In this document: positions 8,015 through 16,507 of the stretch, in pieces
How the letters are laid out: every line of letters begins with the position of its first letter
How positions within the stretch are numbered: position 1 is the first letter of the stretch
From: an uncultured Clostridia bacterium
GTDB taxonomy: Bacteria > Bacillota > Clostridia > TANB77 > CAG-508
Assembly (NCBI GenBank): GCA_904419095.1
Contig: CAJFQT010000005.1
Location: 1 to 28,570, forward strand
Reading direction: 5' to 3'
Length of the DNA stretch: 28,570 nt
Program-made: the position numbers and the translations under genes
Notes under the pieces: model-generated
Seen by the model: the letters and a program-made list of their open reading frames with translations, nothing else
What the model was told of the DNA's origin: nothing
The model's database searches: none

Positions 8015-8590
8015 TTACTTTTTTAAATCATAAATAATGTTAACTAATTTTTTGGATTCATTTATAATTTTAGATTTATCCTCTAAAATTGATTTGTCTA
8101 TATAATAAGGTTTTCCAAAGGTCACAGTGACTTTTGAAAAAAATTTGGGCCTTCTAGTAATATTGACTGGTAAAATAGGGACATTTAATGAAGCTGATAT
8201 AAATACTACACCTTTTTTTGCAACTTTTCTTATTTCTTTTTCATCTTTTATGACTTTACCTTCTGGAAAAATTAATAATTCTTGTATTCCGTCCTGTTTA
8301 AATATGTTCATAGAATGTAGTAAACTTTTAGCATCAGTTTTATTTCTATTTACTGGGAAAACATTGTAATGTTTAAATAATCTTCCTAGAATAGGATATT
8401 TGAATACTTCAGATTTTGCCATTATTGACAGATTACGTGTTATGGGATAAATAAAAAATGGGTCAAAAATACATGAGTGGTTTGGAGCAATTATCAATTT
8501 ATCTTCTAGATATAAATTATCTAAATTGATGTATTCTACTCTAAATAAAAATTTACAAAATAGAAATTTTATAAATTTTTTCATATGCAT
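8015..8590 (-). CDS. 1-acyl-sn-glycerol-3-phosphate acyltransferase family (PlsC-like)
   Basis: Probably transfers an acyl chain to lysophosphatidate at the membrane, the second acylation of phospholipid synthesis. The protein is 191 residues, somewhat short for the family but with both key blocks. NHSCIFD at 37-43 gives the catalytic H-x4-D (His38, Asp43), and FPEG at 108-111 binds the glycerol-phosphate. A basic and hydrophobic N-terminus (KKFIKFLFCKFLF) suggests membrane association. The ATG at 8590 is preceded by AAGAGGTG at 6 nt; the frame runs 17 codons further without support. Acceptor specificity cannot be read from sequence. It is minus strand, divergent from the gene at 8699. Confidence 0.88.
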   Translation of the reverse strand: MHMKKFIKFLFCKFLFRVEYINLDNLYLEDKLIIAPNHSCIFDPFFIYPITRNLSIMAKSEVFKYPILGRLFKHYNVFPVNRNKTDAKSLLHSMNIFKQDGIQELLIFPEGKVIKDEKEIRKVAKKGVVFISASLNVPILPVNITRRPKFFSKVTVTFGKPYYIDKSILEDKSKIINESKKLVNIIYDLKK

Positions 8591-8698
8591 ATTTTTCACC
8601 TCTTCTAGAAAAAGTATACAAAAGTAATTTTTAAAAGTCAATAAAATATATTTACAATTTTTTATATCAATGTTATTATAAATGAAGGAGGGGATTAA

Positions 8699-9520
8699 AT
8701 GAATTCTAGTGATAATAAAAAGAAAAAAACTGTATTGATTGCGATAATAATAGCAGTATTATTAATTATTGCAATTATAGTTGCAATTGTTTTAATAAAC
8801 AATAATGGAAGCAAAGAAAATAATATGATTGATGGAAGTGATACATCTGATTATGCTAATAATCAAAATACATCAAATGAAACATACTTAAAAATGGCAA
8901 AAGAAATATGGAAGAAAGAAGTTGTTTTATTGGAAGCAGTGAAGTCAGGAGATATAAAGACATTAGTGGAAAATGCAAGAGCTGACGAATATATGATAGA
9001 TGATTTTTTAGATAATCCAGATCAAGAATTTGTTGATGCAGCTTCAGAATATTTAAAATTTATGTATGCAGATTTGACATGGACTGATCCAGATGAAGAA
9101 AGATATGAAGATTGGGCAAAATCTTTAGAAAGAGAAATTAATGCAAAAATGAATGGTGATCAAGCAGCAGTTGATTGGATAAGTTTAAGTACATATGATT
9201 TAATAAAAGGAAGGAATTTTTATAAAATATATTCAACATATGGTGAGTTATATCCAGATGCTACAAGGGAGTGGAATAATGAAACGACTAGTGAAGCATA
9301 TGAAATATTAAAGGCAACATTAAATAAGATTCCAATAGAAGATTCAATGATCGATATTGATGTTTTAGAATTTGATGCAAAAGGTAACTTTGTATTGGCA
9401 TATGATTCTTTATTAGGCGATACAGAAATAGAGTCATTACACAATTCTTATTGGTTGAGAGATAGATATGGAGATGACTCTTGGGTTGGACATTTTATAA
9501 TGGAAGATGTATTAGATTAG
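8699..9520 (+). CDS. Hypothetical protein with N-terminal membrane anchor
   Basis: 273 residues. A short basic start (KKKK at 7-10) is followed by one hydrophobic helix at about 11-33, a Ser/Asn-rich linker, and an acidic, Trp- and Tyr-rich domain. The domain should lie outside the cell, anchored by an uncleaved helix; no lipobox is seen. I recognise no family. The start is secure, with GAAGGAGGGG just upstream of the ATG. It lies 40 nt ahead of mfd on the same strand with no terminator between, so co-transcription is likely. Confidence 0.85.
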   Translation: MNSSDNKKKKTVLIAIIIAVLLIIAIIVAIVLINNNGSKENNMIDGSDTSDYANNQNTSNETYLKMAKEIWKKEVVLLEAVKSGDIKTLVENARADEYMIDDFLDNPDQEFVDAASEYLKFMYADLTWTDPDEERYEDWAKSLEREINAKMNGDQAAVDWISLSTYDLIKGRNFYKIYSTYGELYPDATREWNNETTSEAYEILKATLNKIPIEDSMIDIDVLEFDAKGNFVLAYDSLLGDTEIESLHNSYWLRDRYGDDSWVGHFIMEDVLD

Positions 9521-9560
9521 AAAATGGAATGAAGCATAAGGAAAAATAAGGGGCGGTAAA

Positions 9561-12500
9561 ATGAACACAATTATAGGTGAGCTTGGAAAATCACAGAAAT
9601 TTGTAGATATAGTAAAAGAAATAGAAAATAAAAAAAGTCCGATAGATATATCGGGCTTAACTGACGTTGGAATGATTCAAATTTTGCTTGGTATAAATGA
9701 ATATGCAAAAAAGCCAATAGCATTGATTACATATAATGAAATACAGGCAAAACAAATTGTAGATAATCTAAAGACTTTTACAGATAAAGTAATCTTTTTT
9801 CCTAAAAAAGAGATTGTTACTTATGATTATATTGCAGAAAGTAAAGATTTACCATATGAAAGAATTGATGCATTAAATAGAATAAAAGAAAAAAGAACAC
9901 CAATTATTGTAACAACAATAGAAAGTTTAATGCAAAAATTACCGGCTAAAGAAACTTTATATAAAAATGCAATTAACCTAAAAATTGGAGAAGTATATTC
10001 TTTAGAACAACTAAAACAAAAATTAGTAAGTTTAGGATATGTTAGATGTGAGTTAATCGAAGGTAGAGGGCAATTCAGTGTAAGAGGTGGTATTTTAGAT
10101 GTATCACTTGACGATAAAATAGGTGTAAGAATAGAATTTTGGGGAGATGAAGTTGATTCAATAAGAAATTTTGCAATAGTAAGTCAAAGGTCAATAAATA
10201 CTTTAGATAAGGTAGAAATATATCCAGCACATGAATATATATTAGAAGCTAAAATAGAAGATATATGTAAAAAAATTAGAAAAAATATAACTGATGATAA
10301 ACAAGAAGAAATCATAGAAGAAGATATAGAACAAATAAAAGCGGGAAATTATATAAGTAAAATAGATAAGTATTTTGATTGTTTTTACAATAAGCAAGAT
10401 ACTTTAATTGATTATCTTAAAGAAAATTATATAATAGCAATTGATGAAGAAAGTAAAGTAAGTCAGAGAGCTATTAATATTTTGCAAGATATAAATAATT
10501 TAAGTAAAGCATTATTAGAAAAAGAAAAAATAGTTCCACAAGCCTTAAATGGAATGCTTACATATGATGTAATAGATGAAAAATTAGAAAAGTCAGGAAA
10601 AACTATTTTATATTTAGACAAACAAGATGTAGTTACAAAAAAACAAACGGAGAAATATACATTTGAATATAGAGAAATTAACTATTATAAAAGCGAAATA
10701 GAAAATCTTTTTGATGATTTAAGAAAATTATTAAAAGATAATAAAAATGTTTATATTTTAGTAGACAATAAGGAAAAAACAAAAAAGCTAAAAGATATAT
10801 TAGAAAAGCAAGAAATACCAGCAAAAATAGAAGAAAAATTAGACAAAACAATAATAGTTAAATCAAAAGAAAAAATTGTGACAATTGGAGTTGGAAAAAT
10901 ATCATCAGGTTTTGAAAATTATGAAATTAATCAAGTTGTAATTTCAGCAGATGATTTAATAGATGGAGGAAAAAAGAAAAGAACAGTTGCAAATAAAGCC
11001 TATAAAGAAGGAGAAAAGGTAGTATTTGCAGACTTAAAAATAGGAGATTATGTAGTACATAAAACTTATGGAATAGGAATTTATATAGGTGTAAATACTA
11101 TAACTGCAGATAGAACTACAAAAGATTATATAAAAATAAAATACCAAAATGATGATATTTTATATGTGCCAACAAACCAGTTAGATAGTATAAGAAAATA
11201 TATTGGTGGAGATGCAATTCAACCTAAAATAAATAAACTAGGAAGTAAAGAATGGTCTGAGACAAAAGCAAAAGTAAAGAAAAATTTAAGAGCAGTAGCA
11301 AGAGAATTGATAGAATTATATGCGAAAAGAGAAAAAGCAAAAGGTTTTGCTTTTAGTAAAGATACACCTTGGCAGGCAGAGTTTGAAGCTAAATTTCCAT
11401 ATCAAGAAACAGATGACCAATTAAGATGTATTGATGAAGTGAAAAAAGATATGGAGATGTCAAGACCAATGGATAGATTGCTATGTGGTGATGTTGGATA
11501 TGGAAAAACAGAAGTAGCAATAAGGGCAGCATTTAAAGCTGTAATGGATCAAAAACAAGTTGCATATTTAGTACCAACAACAGTTTTAGCAGATCAACAA
11601 TATCAAGAGTTCAAGGAAAGAATGAAGGATTTTCCTATTAAGGTTGAATTATTAAATAGATTTAGAAGTGCTAAACAGCAAAAAGAGACAATAAGAAAAT
11701 TGAAACTTGGTGAAGTTGATGTTGTTGTTGGAACACATAGACTACTTAGCAAAGACGTAGAATTTAAGGATATAGGATTGTTAATAATAGATGAGGAACA
11801 CAGATTTGGTGTAAAAGCGAAGGAAAAGATAAAACAATATAAAGCAAATATTGATGTATTAACAATGACTGCAACACCTATTCCAAGAACAATGCATATG
11901 TCTATTGTTGGTATCAGAGATATGTCTGTTATATATGAACCACCTCAAAATAGGAAACCTGTGCAAACATATGTATTGGAATATGATACAGAAGTTATAA
12001 AAGAAGCTATAACAAAAGAACTTGAAAGAAATGGACAGGTATTTTATATATTTAATAATGTTGAAAATATTCAAAAGAAAGCAGATACTATATCAAGACT
12101 TGTTCCAGAAGCGGTTGTATCATATGCACATGGAAGGATGACAGGAACACAAATAGAAGACATTATGAAAGATTTTATAGACGGAAAGTCAAATGTACTT
12201 GTTTGTACAACAATATTGGAATCAGGAATAGATATTCCAAATGCTAATACTATAATAGTTGAAAATGCTGATAGAATGGGCTTGGCTCAACTTTATCAAA
12301 TAAGAGGAAGAGTTGGAAGGTCTGATAAACAAGCATATGCATATATAACATATAAAAGAGATAAAATGCTATCAGAAGTAGCAGATAAAAGATTAAAAGC
12401 AATAAAGGAATTTACAGAATTTGGCTCAGGATTTAAAATTGCAATGAGAGATTTAGAAATAAGAGGTGCAGGAAGCTTACTTGGAGAGATACAGTCAGGC

Positions 12501-13022
12501 CACTTAGAACAAGTAGGATATGATACATATTGTAATTTATTAAATGAAGTAGTTAAAGAAATGAAAGGTGAAGAAGTAGTAGAAGATATAGATATACAAA
12601 TAGATTTGAATGTAACAAGTTATATTCCTGATGAGTATATATCTGATTCTGCACAAAAAATAGAAATTTATCAAAATATTGCATTGTGTAAGAATGAAGA
12701 AGATATTCAAAATGAAATAGATGAAATAATAGATAGATTTGGAAATATGCCACCTGAACTAGAAAATCTGTTAGATATTGCAAGAATAAAATATCTTGCT
12801 AAAAATTTATATATTACAAAGATAATGAGTAAAAGAACAGCTGTTGTATTTACATTTGAACAGAGTAAATTTAATGTTAATATAGAAGAATTAGTAAAAC
12901 AGTATAGAAATAGAATTAAATTTTCACCAGGTGTTAAACCAATGATTACTTTAGAAATTGGAACAACTAATGAAAGACAAATATTAAATGATGTGCAAGA
13001 AGTTTTAAAAATTTTACAATAA
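9561..13022 (+). CDS. mfd: Transcription-repair coupling factor
   Basis: Removes RNA polymerase stalled at DNA lesions using ATP and recruits UvrA. 1153 residues, the usual length. Order of domains: UvrB-like N-terminal modules (GRGQFSVRGGILDV near 168), the RNA-polymerase-interacting CarD-like domain from about 491 (IGDYVVHKTYGIGIYIG), then the RecG-like translocase with Walker A GDVGYGKT at 643-650, DEEH at 744-747 and TATPIPRT after it. The C-terminal TRCF domain follows. The ATG is preceded by AAGGGGCGG. It probably shares a transcript with the anchored hypothetical upstream and perhaps the methyltransferase 61 nt downstream. Confidence 0.98.
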   Translation: MNTIIGELGKSQKFVDIVKEIENKKSPIDISGLTDVGMIQILLGINEYAKKPIALITYNEIQAKQIVDNLKTFTDKVIFFPKKEIVTYDYIAESKDLPYERIDALNRIKEKRTPIIVTTIESLMQKLPAKETLYKNAINLKIGEVYSLEQLKQKLVSLGYVRCELIEGRGQFSVRGGILDVSLDDKIGVRIEFWGDEVDSIRNFAIVSQRSINTLDKVEIYPAHEYILEAKIEDICKKIRKNITDDKQEEIIEEDIEQIKAGNYISKIDKYFDCFYNKQDTLIDYLKENYIIAIDEESKVSQRAINILQDINNLSKALLEKEKIVPQALNGMLTYDVIDEKLEKSGKTILYLDKQDVVTKKQTEKYTFEYREINYYKSEIENLFDDLRKLLKDNKNVYILVDNKEKTKKLKDILEKQEIPAKIEEKLDKTIIVKSKEKIVTIGVGKISSGFENYEINQVVISADDLIDGGKKKRTVANKAYKEGEKVVFADLKIGDYVVHKTYGIGIYIGVNTITADRTTKDYIKIKYQNDDILYVPTNQLDSIRKYIGGDAIQPKINKLGSKEWSETKAKVKKNLRAVARELIELYAKREKAKGFAFSKDTPWQAEFEAKFPYQETDDQLRCIDEVKKDMEMSRPMDRLLCGDVGYGKTEVAIRAAFKAVMDQKQVAYLVPTTVLADQQYQEFKERMKDFPIKVELLNRFRSAKQQKETIRKLKLGEVDVVVGTHRLLSKDVEFKDIGLLIIDEEHRFGVKAKEKIKQYKANIDVLTMTATPIPRTMHMSIVGIRDMSVIYEPPQNRKPVQTYVLEYDTEVIKEAITKELERNGQVFYIFNNVENIQKKADTISRLVPEAVVSYAHGRMTGTQIEDIMKDFIDGKSNVLVCTTILESGIDIPNANTIIVENADRMGLAQLYQIRGRVGRSDKQAYAYITYKRDKMLSEVADKRLKAIKEFTEFGSGFKIAMRDLEIRGAGSLLGEIQSGHLEQVGYDTYCNLLNEVVKEMKGEEVVEDIDIQIDLNVTSYIPDEYISDSAQKIEIYQNIALCKNEEDIQNEIDEIIDRFGNMPPELENLLDIARIKYLAKNLYITKIMSKRTAVVFTFEQSKFNVNIEELVKQYRNRIKFSPGVKPMITLEIGTTNERQILNDVQEVLKILQ

Positions 13023-13023
13023 G

Positions 13024-13055
13024 TCAAAATTAAAATCTACATACATTAATTTTGA
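13024..13055 (+). other. Hairpin right after the mfd stop
   Basis: TCAAAATTAA and TTAATTTTGA form a perfect 10-bp stem with a 12-nt loop, starting one base after the mfd stop codon. There is no clean T-run, so it may be a weak terminator, an mRNA 3'-end stabiliser or chance in AT-rich DNA. Confidence 0.35.
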
Positions 13056-13083
13056 TTAACTATTATTTATGAGGAGTCCTATA

Positions 13084-13905
13084 ATGAATGTAATTTCAAG
13101 TAAAAATAATGAATTTGTAAAGCATATAAAAAAATTAAAAGATAAAAAATACAGAGATTTAAATAATGAATTTATAATAGAAGGAATAAAAATAATAGAA
13201 GAAGCAATAAATGAAAATGCAAAAATAAAGCAAATTATTATATGTGATGACTGTGAGAAAACTTCAAGTATTCCAAAAGAACTAATGTATGAAATAGCAA
13301 AATATGAATGTGTATATGTTACAAATCAAATATTTGAAACCTTAACAGATGTTAAAAATCCACAGGGAATAATGGCAATAATGGAAAAAAATATGATAGC
13401 ATCACAATTAAAAAAAGAAGATGAAATACAGTCAATAGATTATACACAAGATATAATAGTAGCATTAGATGATATCCAAGATCCTGGAAATTTGGGGACA
13501 ATTTTAAGAACTGTAGATAGTATAGGAGTTAACCAAATATTAGTATCAAAGGGAACAGCAGATAGTTATAATCCAAAGGTTGTTCGTTCAACAATGGGAG
13601 CAATTTTTAGAGTTAAAATTATTGAGTGTGAGAATTTAAAAGAAGTCTTACAAAATTTAAAAAAACAAAAATATAATGTAGTGGTAACATCATTGAAAAC
13701 TAAAAATAGTATATATGATGTTGATTATAACAAAAAAATAATTGTTATTGGAAATGAGGCAAATGGTGTAAGTGAAGAAATACAAAAAATAGCAGATGAA
13801 AAGGTAAAAATACCAATGCTTGGTAAAACTGAAAGTTTAAATGCTTCTGTTGCAACTGGAATTATTTTGTATGAGTATGTTAGACAGAAATTGAAAAATA
13901 AATAG
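13084..13905 (+). CDS. SpoU/TrmH-family RNA 2'-O-methyltransferase
   Basis: Transfers a methyl group from AdoMet to a ribose 2'-OH of rRNA or tRNA. 273 residues. An N-terminal substrate-binding region (residues 1-110, with FIIEGIKIIEEA) is followed by a SPOUT domain with all three motifs: DPGNLGTILRT at 133-143, IGNEANGV at 222-229 and IPMLGKTESLNASVA at 243-257. This layout is that of the RlmB/TsnR-like group; the exact target nucleotide cannot be told. The ATG at 13084 is chosen because GAGGAG precedes it by 7 nt; an in-frame ATG at 13069 overlaps that site. It follows mfd and ends at a terminator. Confidence 0.93.
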   Translation: MNVISSKNNEFVKHIKKLKDKKYRDLNNEFIIEGIKIIEEAINENAKIKQIIICDDCEKTSSIPKELMYEIAKYECVYVTNQIFETLTDVKNPQGIMAIMEKNMIASQLKKEDEIQSIDYTQDIIVALDDIQDPGNLGTILRTVDSIGVNQILVSKGTADSYNPKVVRSTMGAIFRVKIIECENLKEVLQNLKKQKYNVVVTSLKTKNSIYDVDYNKKIIVIGNEANGVSEEIQKIADEKVKIPMLGKTESLNASVATGIILYEYVRQKLKNK

Positions 13906-13945
13906 AAATAAATAGGACATAAAAATATTAATATGTCAAATATAG

Positions 13946-13996
13946 CAAAGAATATTTTACTATATAGAGTAGATATTCTTTGTTTTAGTTTTGTTT
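13946..13996 (+). terminator. Terminator of the mfd/methyltransferase block
   Basis: CAAAGAATAT (13946-13955) pairs with ATATTCTTTG (13973-13982), extended by one or two weaker pairs, followed by T-rich sequence (TTTTAGTTTTGTTT). Confidence 0.75.
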
Positions 13997-14027
13997 AATA
14001 TATTATTAAAAAAGTTAGATATAGTGA

Positions 14028-14055
14028 TTGCATTTTACAGAAAATTTTGTATAAT
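14028..14055 (+). promoter_or_regulatory. Possible promoter of the AAA ATPase gene
   Basis: TTGCAT and a perfect TATAAT are separated by 16 bp. The predicted start, near 14062, would leave a leader of only about 10 nt before the ATG. The match could be chance in AT-rich sequence, but a terminator lies just upstream, so a promoter is needed here. Confidence 0.4.
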
Positions 14056-14071
14056 AAATCTGGTGAAAATG

Positions 14072-15361
14072 ATGTACAGAGAAAAATTAAATGATTTATA
14101 TGAATGGAAAAAGAAAAAGAATAAACAGCCACTTTTGATAAGAGGAGCAAGAAAAACAGGTAAAACTTGGATAGCCCAAGAATTTGCTAATCAAATGTAT
14201 AGTAATGTTATTTATGTGGAGCTTGGAGAGAAAATAGTATGTAATTATCTGAACGAAATTAAAAAGTTGGAAAATATACAAGATGTTTTAAATTTAGAAT
14301 TTGATAGAAATAGTGATGATATAATATTGATTTTAGATAATATTGAAAATATTACAGATTTAAAGGAACTTCAAATTATAGTAGATAAGATGACCTGTGA
14401 TATTATATTAATTACATCTAGGTTATTAGAAAGTGATTTGAAATTTAATGTAAGAACTTTGAAACTTTTTCCATTGACTTATCAAGAGTTTTTGTATGCA
14501 ATAGAGGAAAATGAATTAGCTGATTATATAGAAAAGTTAGACTTTGAAAATATAAATAGAGAATCTAAGAAATATATAAATAATCTTAAAAAATATATTT
14601 ATATTGGTGGAATGCCAGAAGTTGTAAAAAGATTTGCTGAAACAAAGGATTATAGATTGGTTAGAGAAAAACAAGAAGAGATTATAAATATTATTATTAA
14701 TGATATGAAAGAAGAAGGTACTGTTCTGGGAGATGAATTGAAAACAGTGTTTCTTAATTCTATAGAGCAGGTACAAAAAGAGCAAAAAGAGTTTGATTTT
14801 AGGAATATTAAAATAGGTACAAGATTAGTTCAATATGAACCAATTGTAAATATATTAAAAGAAAGAGGATATGTATATAAGGTTAATAAAGCATTGAGAC
14901 CTGGAATACCAATGAATGCTTTTCAGGATGTGTTGAACTTTAAATTGTTTCCTTTTGATATAGGGCTAATTAGTTGTTTAATGAATTTGGATTTAAGTAT
15001 TATTTTGCAGGGAAATGAAATTTTTAAGGTTGCTAATAGTGTTTTTGAAAAGCAATTTGTAATTCAAGAACTTTCAAATAAAATTGGAACTCAAATTTAT
15101 TATTGGAAAGAGAGTAATACAAAGTATGAGATTGATTTTTTGGTGCAGTTACAAGCTAAGGTGATTCCTATTAAGATTAATTTGTGGGATAATAAGATTG
15201 ATAGTAGTATAAGATGGTTTCATCGAAAGTTTGAGAACTATTCTAGTGTTAATATTACTTTTGAACGATATAAGTGGCAGGGATGGTATACTGATATTCC
15301 TATTTTTTTGGTGGGAAAGATTAAGGAATTGATTGCAAAAAATAAATTGAATTGGAGTTGA
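14072..15361 (+). CDS. AAA-family ATPase with DUF4143-type C-terminal domain
   Basis: 429 residues; matches the stand-alone bacterial ATPases with an AAA_14 N-domain and a PD-(D/E)XK-like DUF4143 C-domain. The cellular role of this family is not established to my knowledge. Visible: Walker A GARKTGKT at 25-32, Walker B LILDNIE with Asp89, the LFPLTYQEFL block, YIGGMPEVV, and the C-terminal YYWKESNTKYEIDFLV (Glu353, Asp355). Two key positions are unusual: the acid after the Walker B Asp is Asn90, and the final PIEVK-like nuclease motif reads PIKIN (366-370), losing both E and K. The ATG at 14072 (or 14069) follows a weak GGTG; the frame is open further only through a TTG. It abuts trmL by 5 nt. 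Confidence 0.85.
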   Translation: MYREKLNDLYEWKKKKNKQPLLIRGARKTGKTWIAQEFANQMYSNVIYVELGEKIVCNYLNEIKKLENIQDVLNLEFDRNSDDIILILDNIENITDLKELQIIVDKMTCDIILITSRLLESDLKFNVRTLKLFPLTYQEFLYAIEENELADYIEKLDFENINRESKKYINNLKKYIYIGGMPEVVKRFAETKDYRLVREKQEEIINIIINDMKEEGTVLGDELKTVFLNSIEQVQKEQKEFDFRNIKIGTRLVQYEPIVNILKERGYVYKVNKALRPGIPMNAFQDVLNFKLFPFDIGLISCLMNLDLSIILQGNEIFKVANSVFEKQFVIQELSNKIGTQIYYWKESNTKYEIDFLVQLQAKVIPIKINLWDNKIDSSIRWFHRKFENYSSVNITFERYKWQGWYTDIPIFLVGKIKELIAKNKLNWS

Positions 15362-15366
15362 TAGAT

Positions 15367-15870
15367 ATGAAATTAAATATAGTAATGGTTGAACCTGAAA
15401 TACCACAAAATACAGGAAATATAGCAAGAACTTGTGCTATAACTGGTGCAAAATTGCATTTAGTGCATCCATTGGGGTTTAGAATTGATGAAAAATCTGT
15501 GAAGAGGGCAGGATTAGATTATTGGGATAAAATTGAAATTGAAGAGCATGATTCTTTGGAAAAATTTTTGGAGAAGTATAAGCCAGAGGATTATAATATG
15601 TTTTTTGCTACAACTAAAGGAAAGACCAAGTATACAGATGTAGATTATTCTAAAATGGATGAAGTTTTTGTTTTATATGGTAAAGAGACAAAAGGTTTGC
15701 CAGAATGGCTTTTGGAAAAGTATTTGAATACTAAGACAATAAGAATACCTATGTTGCCTACATTGAGGTCTTTAAATTTGTCAAACTCAGTTGCTATTAT
15801 TACTTATGAGATTTTGAGGCAAAAGAATTTTGAGGATTTACAAGAGATAAGCACATATTTTGATAAATAA
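15367..15870 (+). CDS. trmL: tRNA (cytidine(34)-2'-O)-methyltransferase TrmL
   Basis: Methylates the 2'-OH of the wobble base of tRNA-Leu isoacceptors (known for the family). 167 residues, a minimal SPOUT protein of the normal size. Motifs: EPEIPQNTGNIART at 9-22, YGKETKGLP at 104-112 and IPMLPTLRSLNLSNSVA at 127-143, the last carrying the N-L-S-N-S signature of this subfamily. The start at 15367 follows TTGGAG by 8 nt; the in-frame ATG at 15352 lies inside the upstream gene's end. It is 5 nt behind the AAA ATPase stop, so it is probably co-transcribed with it. Confidence 0.94.
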   Translation: MKLNIVMVEPEIPQNTGNIARTCAITGAKLHLVHPLGFRIDEKSVKRAGLDYWDKIEIEEHDSLEKFLEKYKPEDYNMFFATTKGKTKYTDVDYSKMDEVFVLYGKETKGLPEWLLEKYLNTKTIRIPMLPTLRSLNLSNSVAIITYEILRQKNFEDLQEISTYFDK

Positions 15871-15883
15871 AGAAAAAATATTA

Positions 15884-15918
15884 AGAATATTTACTAATAT
15901 TAGTAGGTATTCTTTTTT
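15884..15918 (+). terminator. trmL terminator
   Basis: AGAATATTTACTAAT pairs with ATTAGTAGGTATTCT (G-T pairs included), followed by a T-run of six. It lies 14 nt after the trmL stop. Confidence 0.85.
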
Positions 15919-15962
15919 AAAATTATGGTAAAGTATTAGTGGGATAAATGCAAAATAACCAA

Positions 15963-15986
15963 AATCCAGTTCATATGAACTGGATT
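15963..15986 (-). terminator. Perfect 24-bp palindrome, distal hairpin of the repeat-protein gene
   Basis: AATCCAGTTCAT and ATGAACTGGATT are exact reverse complements with no spacer. Read on the minus strand it is followed by TTGGTTATTTT, which would make it the terminator of the repeat-protein gene. It is the last of three hairpins in a row. Confidence 0.6.
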
Positions 15987-15990
15987 CTGG

Positions 15991-16012
15991 AAAAGTCTTA
16001 GTGAAGACTTTT
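15991..16012 (-). other. Second hairpin behind the repeat-protein gene
   Basis: AAAAGTCTT and AAGACTTTT form a perfect 9-bp stem with a 4-nt loop (AGTG on the plus strand). A- and T-tracts at the two ends make it terminator-like in both directions. Confidence 0.6.
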
Positions 16013-16024
16013 AACTTGGGTTAG

Positions 16025-16041
16025 TAACACTTAGAGTGTTA
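16025..16041 (-). other. Hairpin overlapping the stop codon of the repeat-protein gene
   Basis: TAACACT and AGTGTTA form a 7-bp stem with a 3-nt loop. On the minus strand the proximal arm begins with the TAA stop codon of the gene ending at 16039. Confidence 0.55.
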
Positions 16042-16293
16042 ATCTTCATATCTGCCCACATAGTTGCCATGACTGTCTCTAATGGTTCCATCGCTACTAA
16101 CTTTCCCAGCATAATTGCCGTTCCGGTCGCGAATAGTTCCATCACTGCTTACTCTGCCTGTTAAGTTACCGCCACGATCACGAATTTCTCCACCGCGGTA
16201 AGTACCAGACATTCTGCCATTGGAGTCACGAAGTGTTCCATCGCTATCCAAACTACCACTACGGTTACCTGAACGATTCCTAAAGATTGACAT
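16039..16293 (-). CDS. Four-repeat glycine-rich protein, possible beta-flower fold
   Basis: 84 residues. After a short MSIFRNRSGNRSG head come four units of 16-17 residues: one centred on SDGTLRDSNG, one on GGEIRDRGGN, then two nearly identical ones (VSSDGTIRDRNGNYAG and VSSDGTIRDSHGNYVG). Each unit looks like two short strands joined by D-G and N-G turns. The pattern resembles the small 4-fold beta-flower proteins, but I infer this from repeat shape only. The ATG at 16293 has AGGAG at 7 nt. The gene is visibly less AT-rich than its neighbours and uses CGT/CGC-type Arg codons, which suggests transfer. It is divergent from a Cys-rich gene and carries three hairpins at its 3' end. Function unknown. 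Confidence 0.8.
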   Translation of the reverse strand: MSIFRNRSGNRSGSLDSDGTLRDSNGRMSGTYRGGEIRDRGGNLTGRVSSDGTIRDRNGNYAGKVSSDGTIRDSHGNYVGRYED

Positions 16294-16360
16294 AATGTTA
16301 CTCCTTTCTGTACTGAAATAACCCACTAGTTACATATAGAATTTTTATCTATACATATAA

Positions 16361-16390
16361 AGTTTACCATAAATACAAATGGGTTGTCAA
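16361..16390 (-). promoter_or_regulatory. Promoter of the repeat-protein gene
   Basis: On the minus strand a consensus TTGACA (16390-16385) stands 18 bp before TAAACT (16366-16361). The -35 box begins two bases from the 22-bp inverted repeat at 16392. Confidence 0.5.
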
Positions 16391-16391
16391 T

Positions 16392-16442
16392 AATTTTCTT
16401 CAAAAAAGTATAAGTTTTAGTTATACTTTTTTGAAGAAAATT
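16392..16442. repeat. 22-bp perfect inverted repeat between divergent promoters
   Basis: Arms 16392-16413 and 16421-16442 are exact reverse complements (22 bp) with a 7-nt spacer. It fills the gap between the -35 boxes of the two divergent genes, so it is placed as an operator would be. As RNA it would be a strong terminator-like hairpin with U-tracts, able to insulate the two units from outside transcription. A small mobile element is a third option. Confidence 0.85.
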
Positions 16443-16455
16443 GCTAAAAAAATTA

Positions 16456-16484
16456 TTTACAAATAAAGCAAATAGGGTTATAAT
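16456..16484 (+). promoter_or_regulatory. Promoter of the Cys-rich gene
   Basis: TTTACA and a perfect TATAAT are exactly 17 bp apart. The predicted transcription start, about 16491, is only a few bases before the TGGAGGA ribosome binding site at 16494. Confidence 0.7.
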
Positions 16485-16507
16485 ATTAAAGCGTGGAGGA
16501 AATAAAA

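Noticed and set aside
8651..8679. TTTACA-N17-TATTAT as the promoter of the membrane-anchored hypothetical gene
   Set aside because: Its transcription start would fall inside the ribosome binding site at 8684-8693, so the match is probably chance unless the leader is absent.
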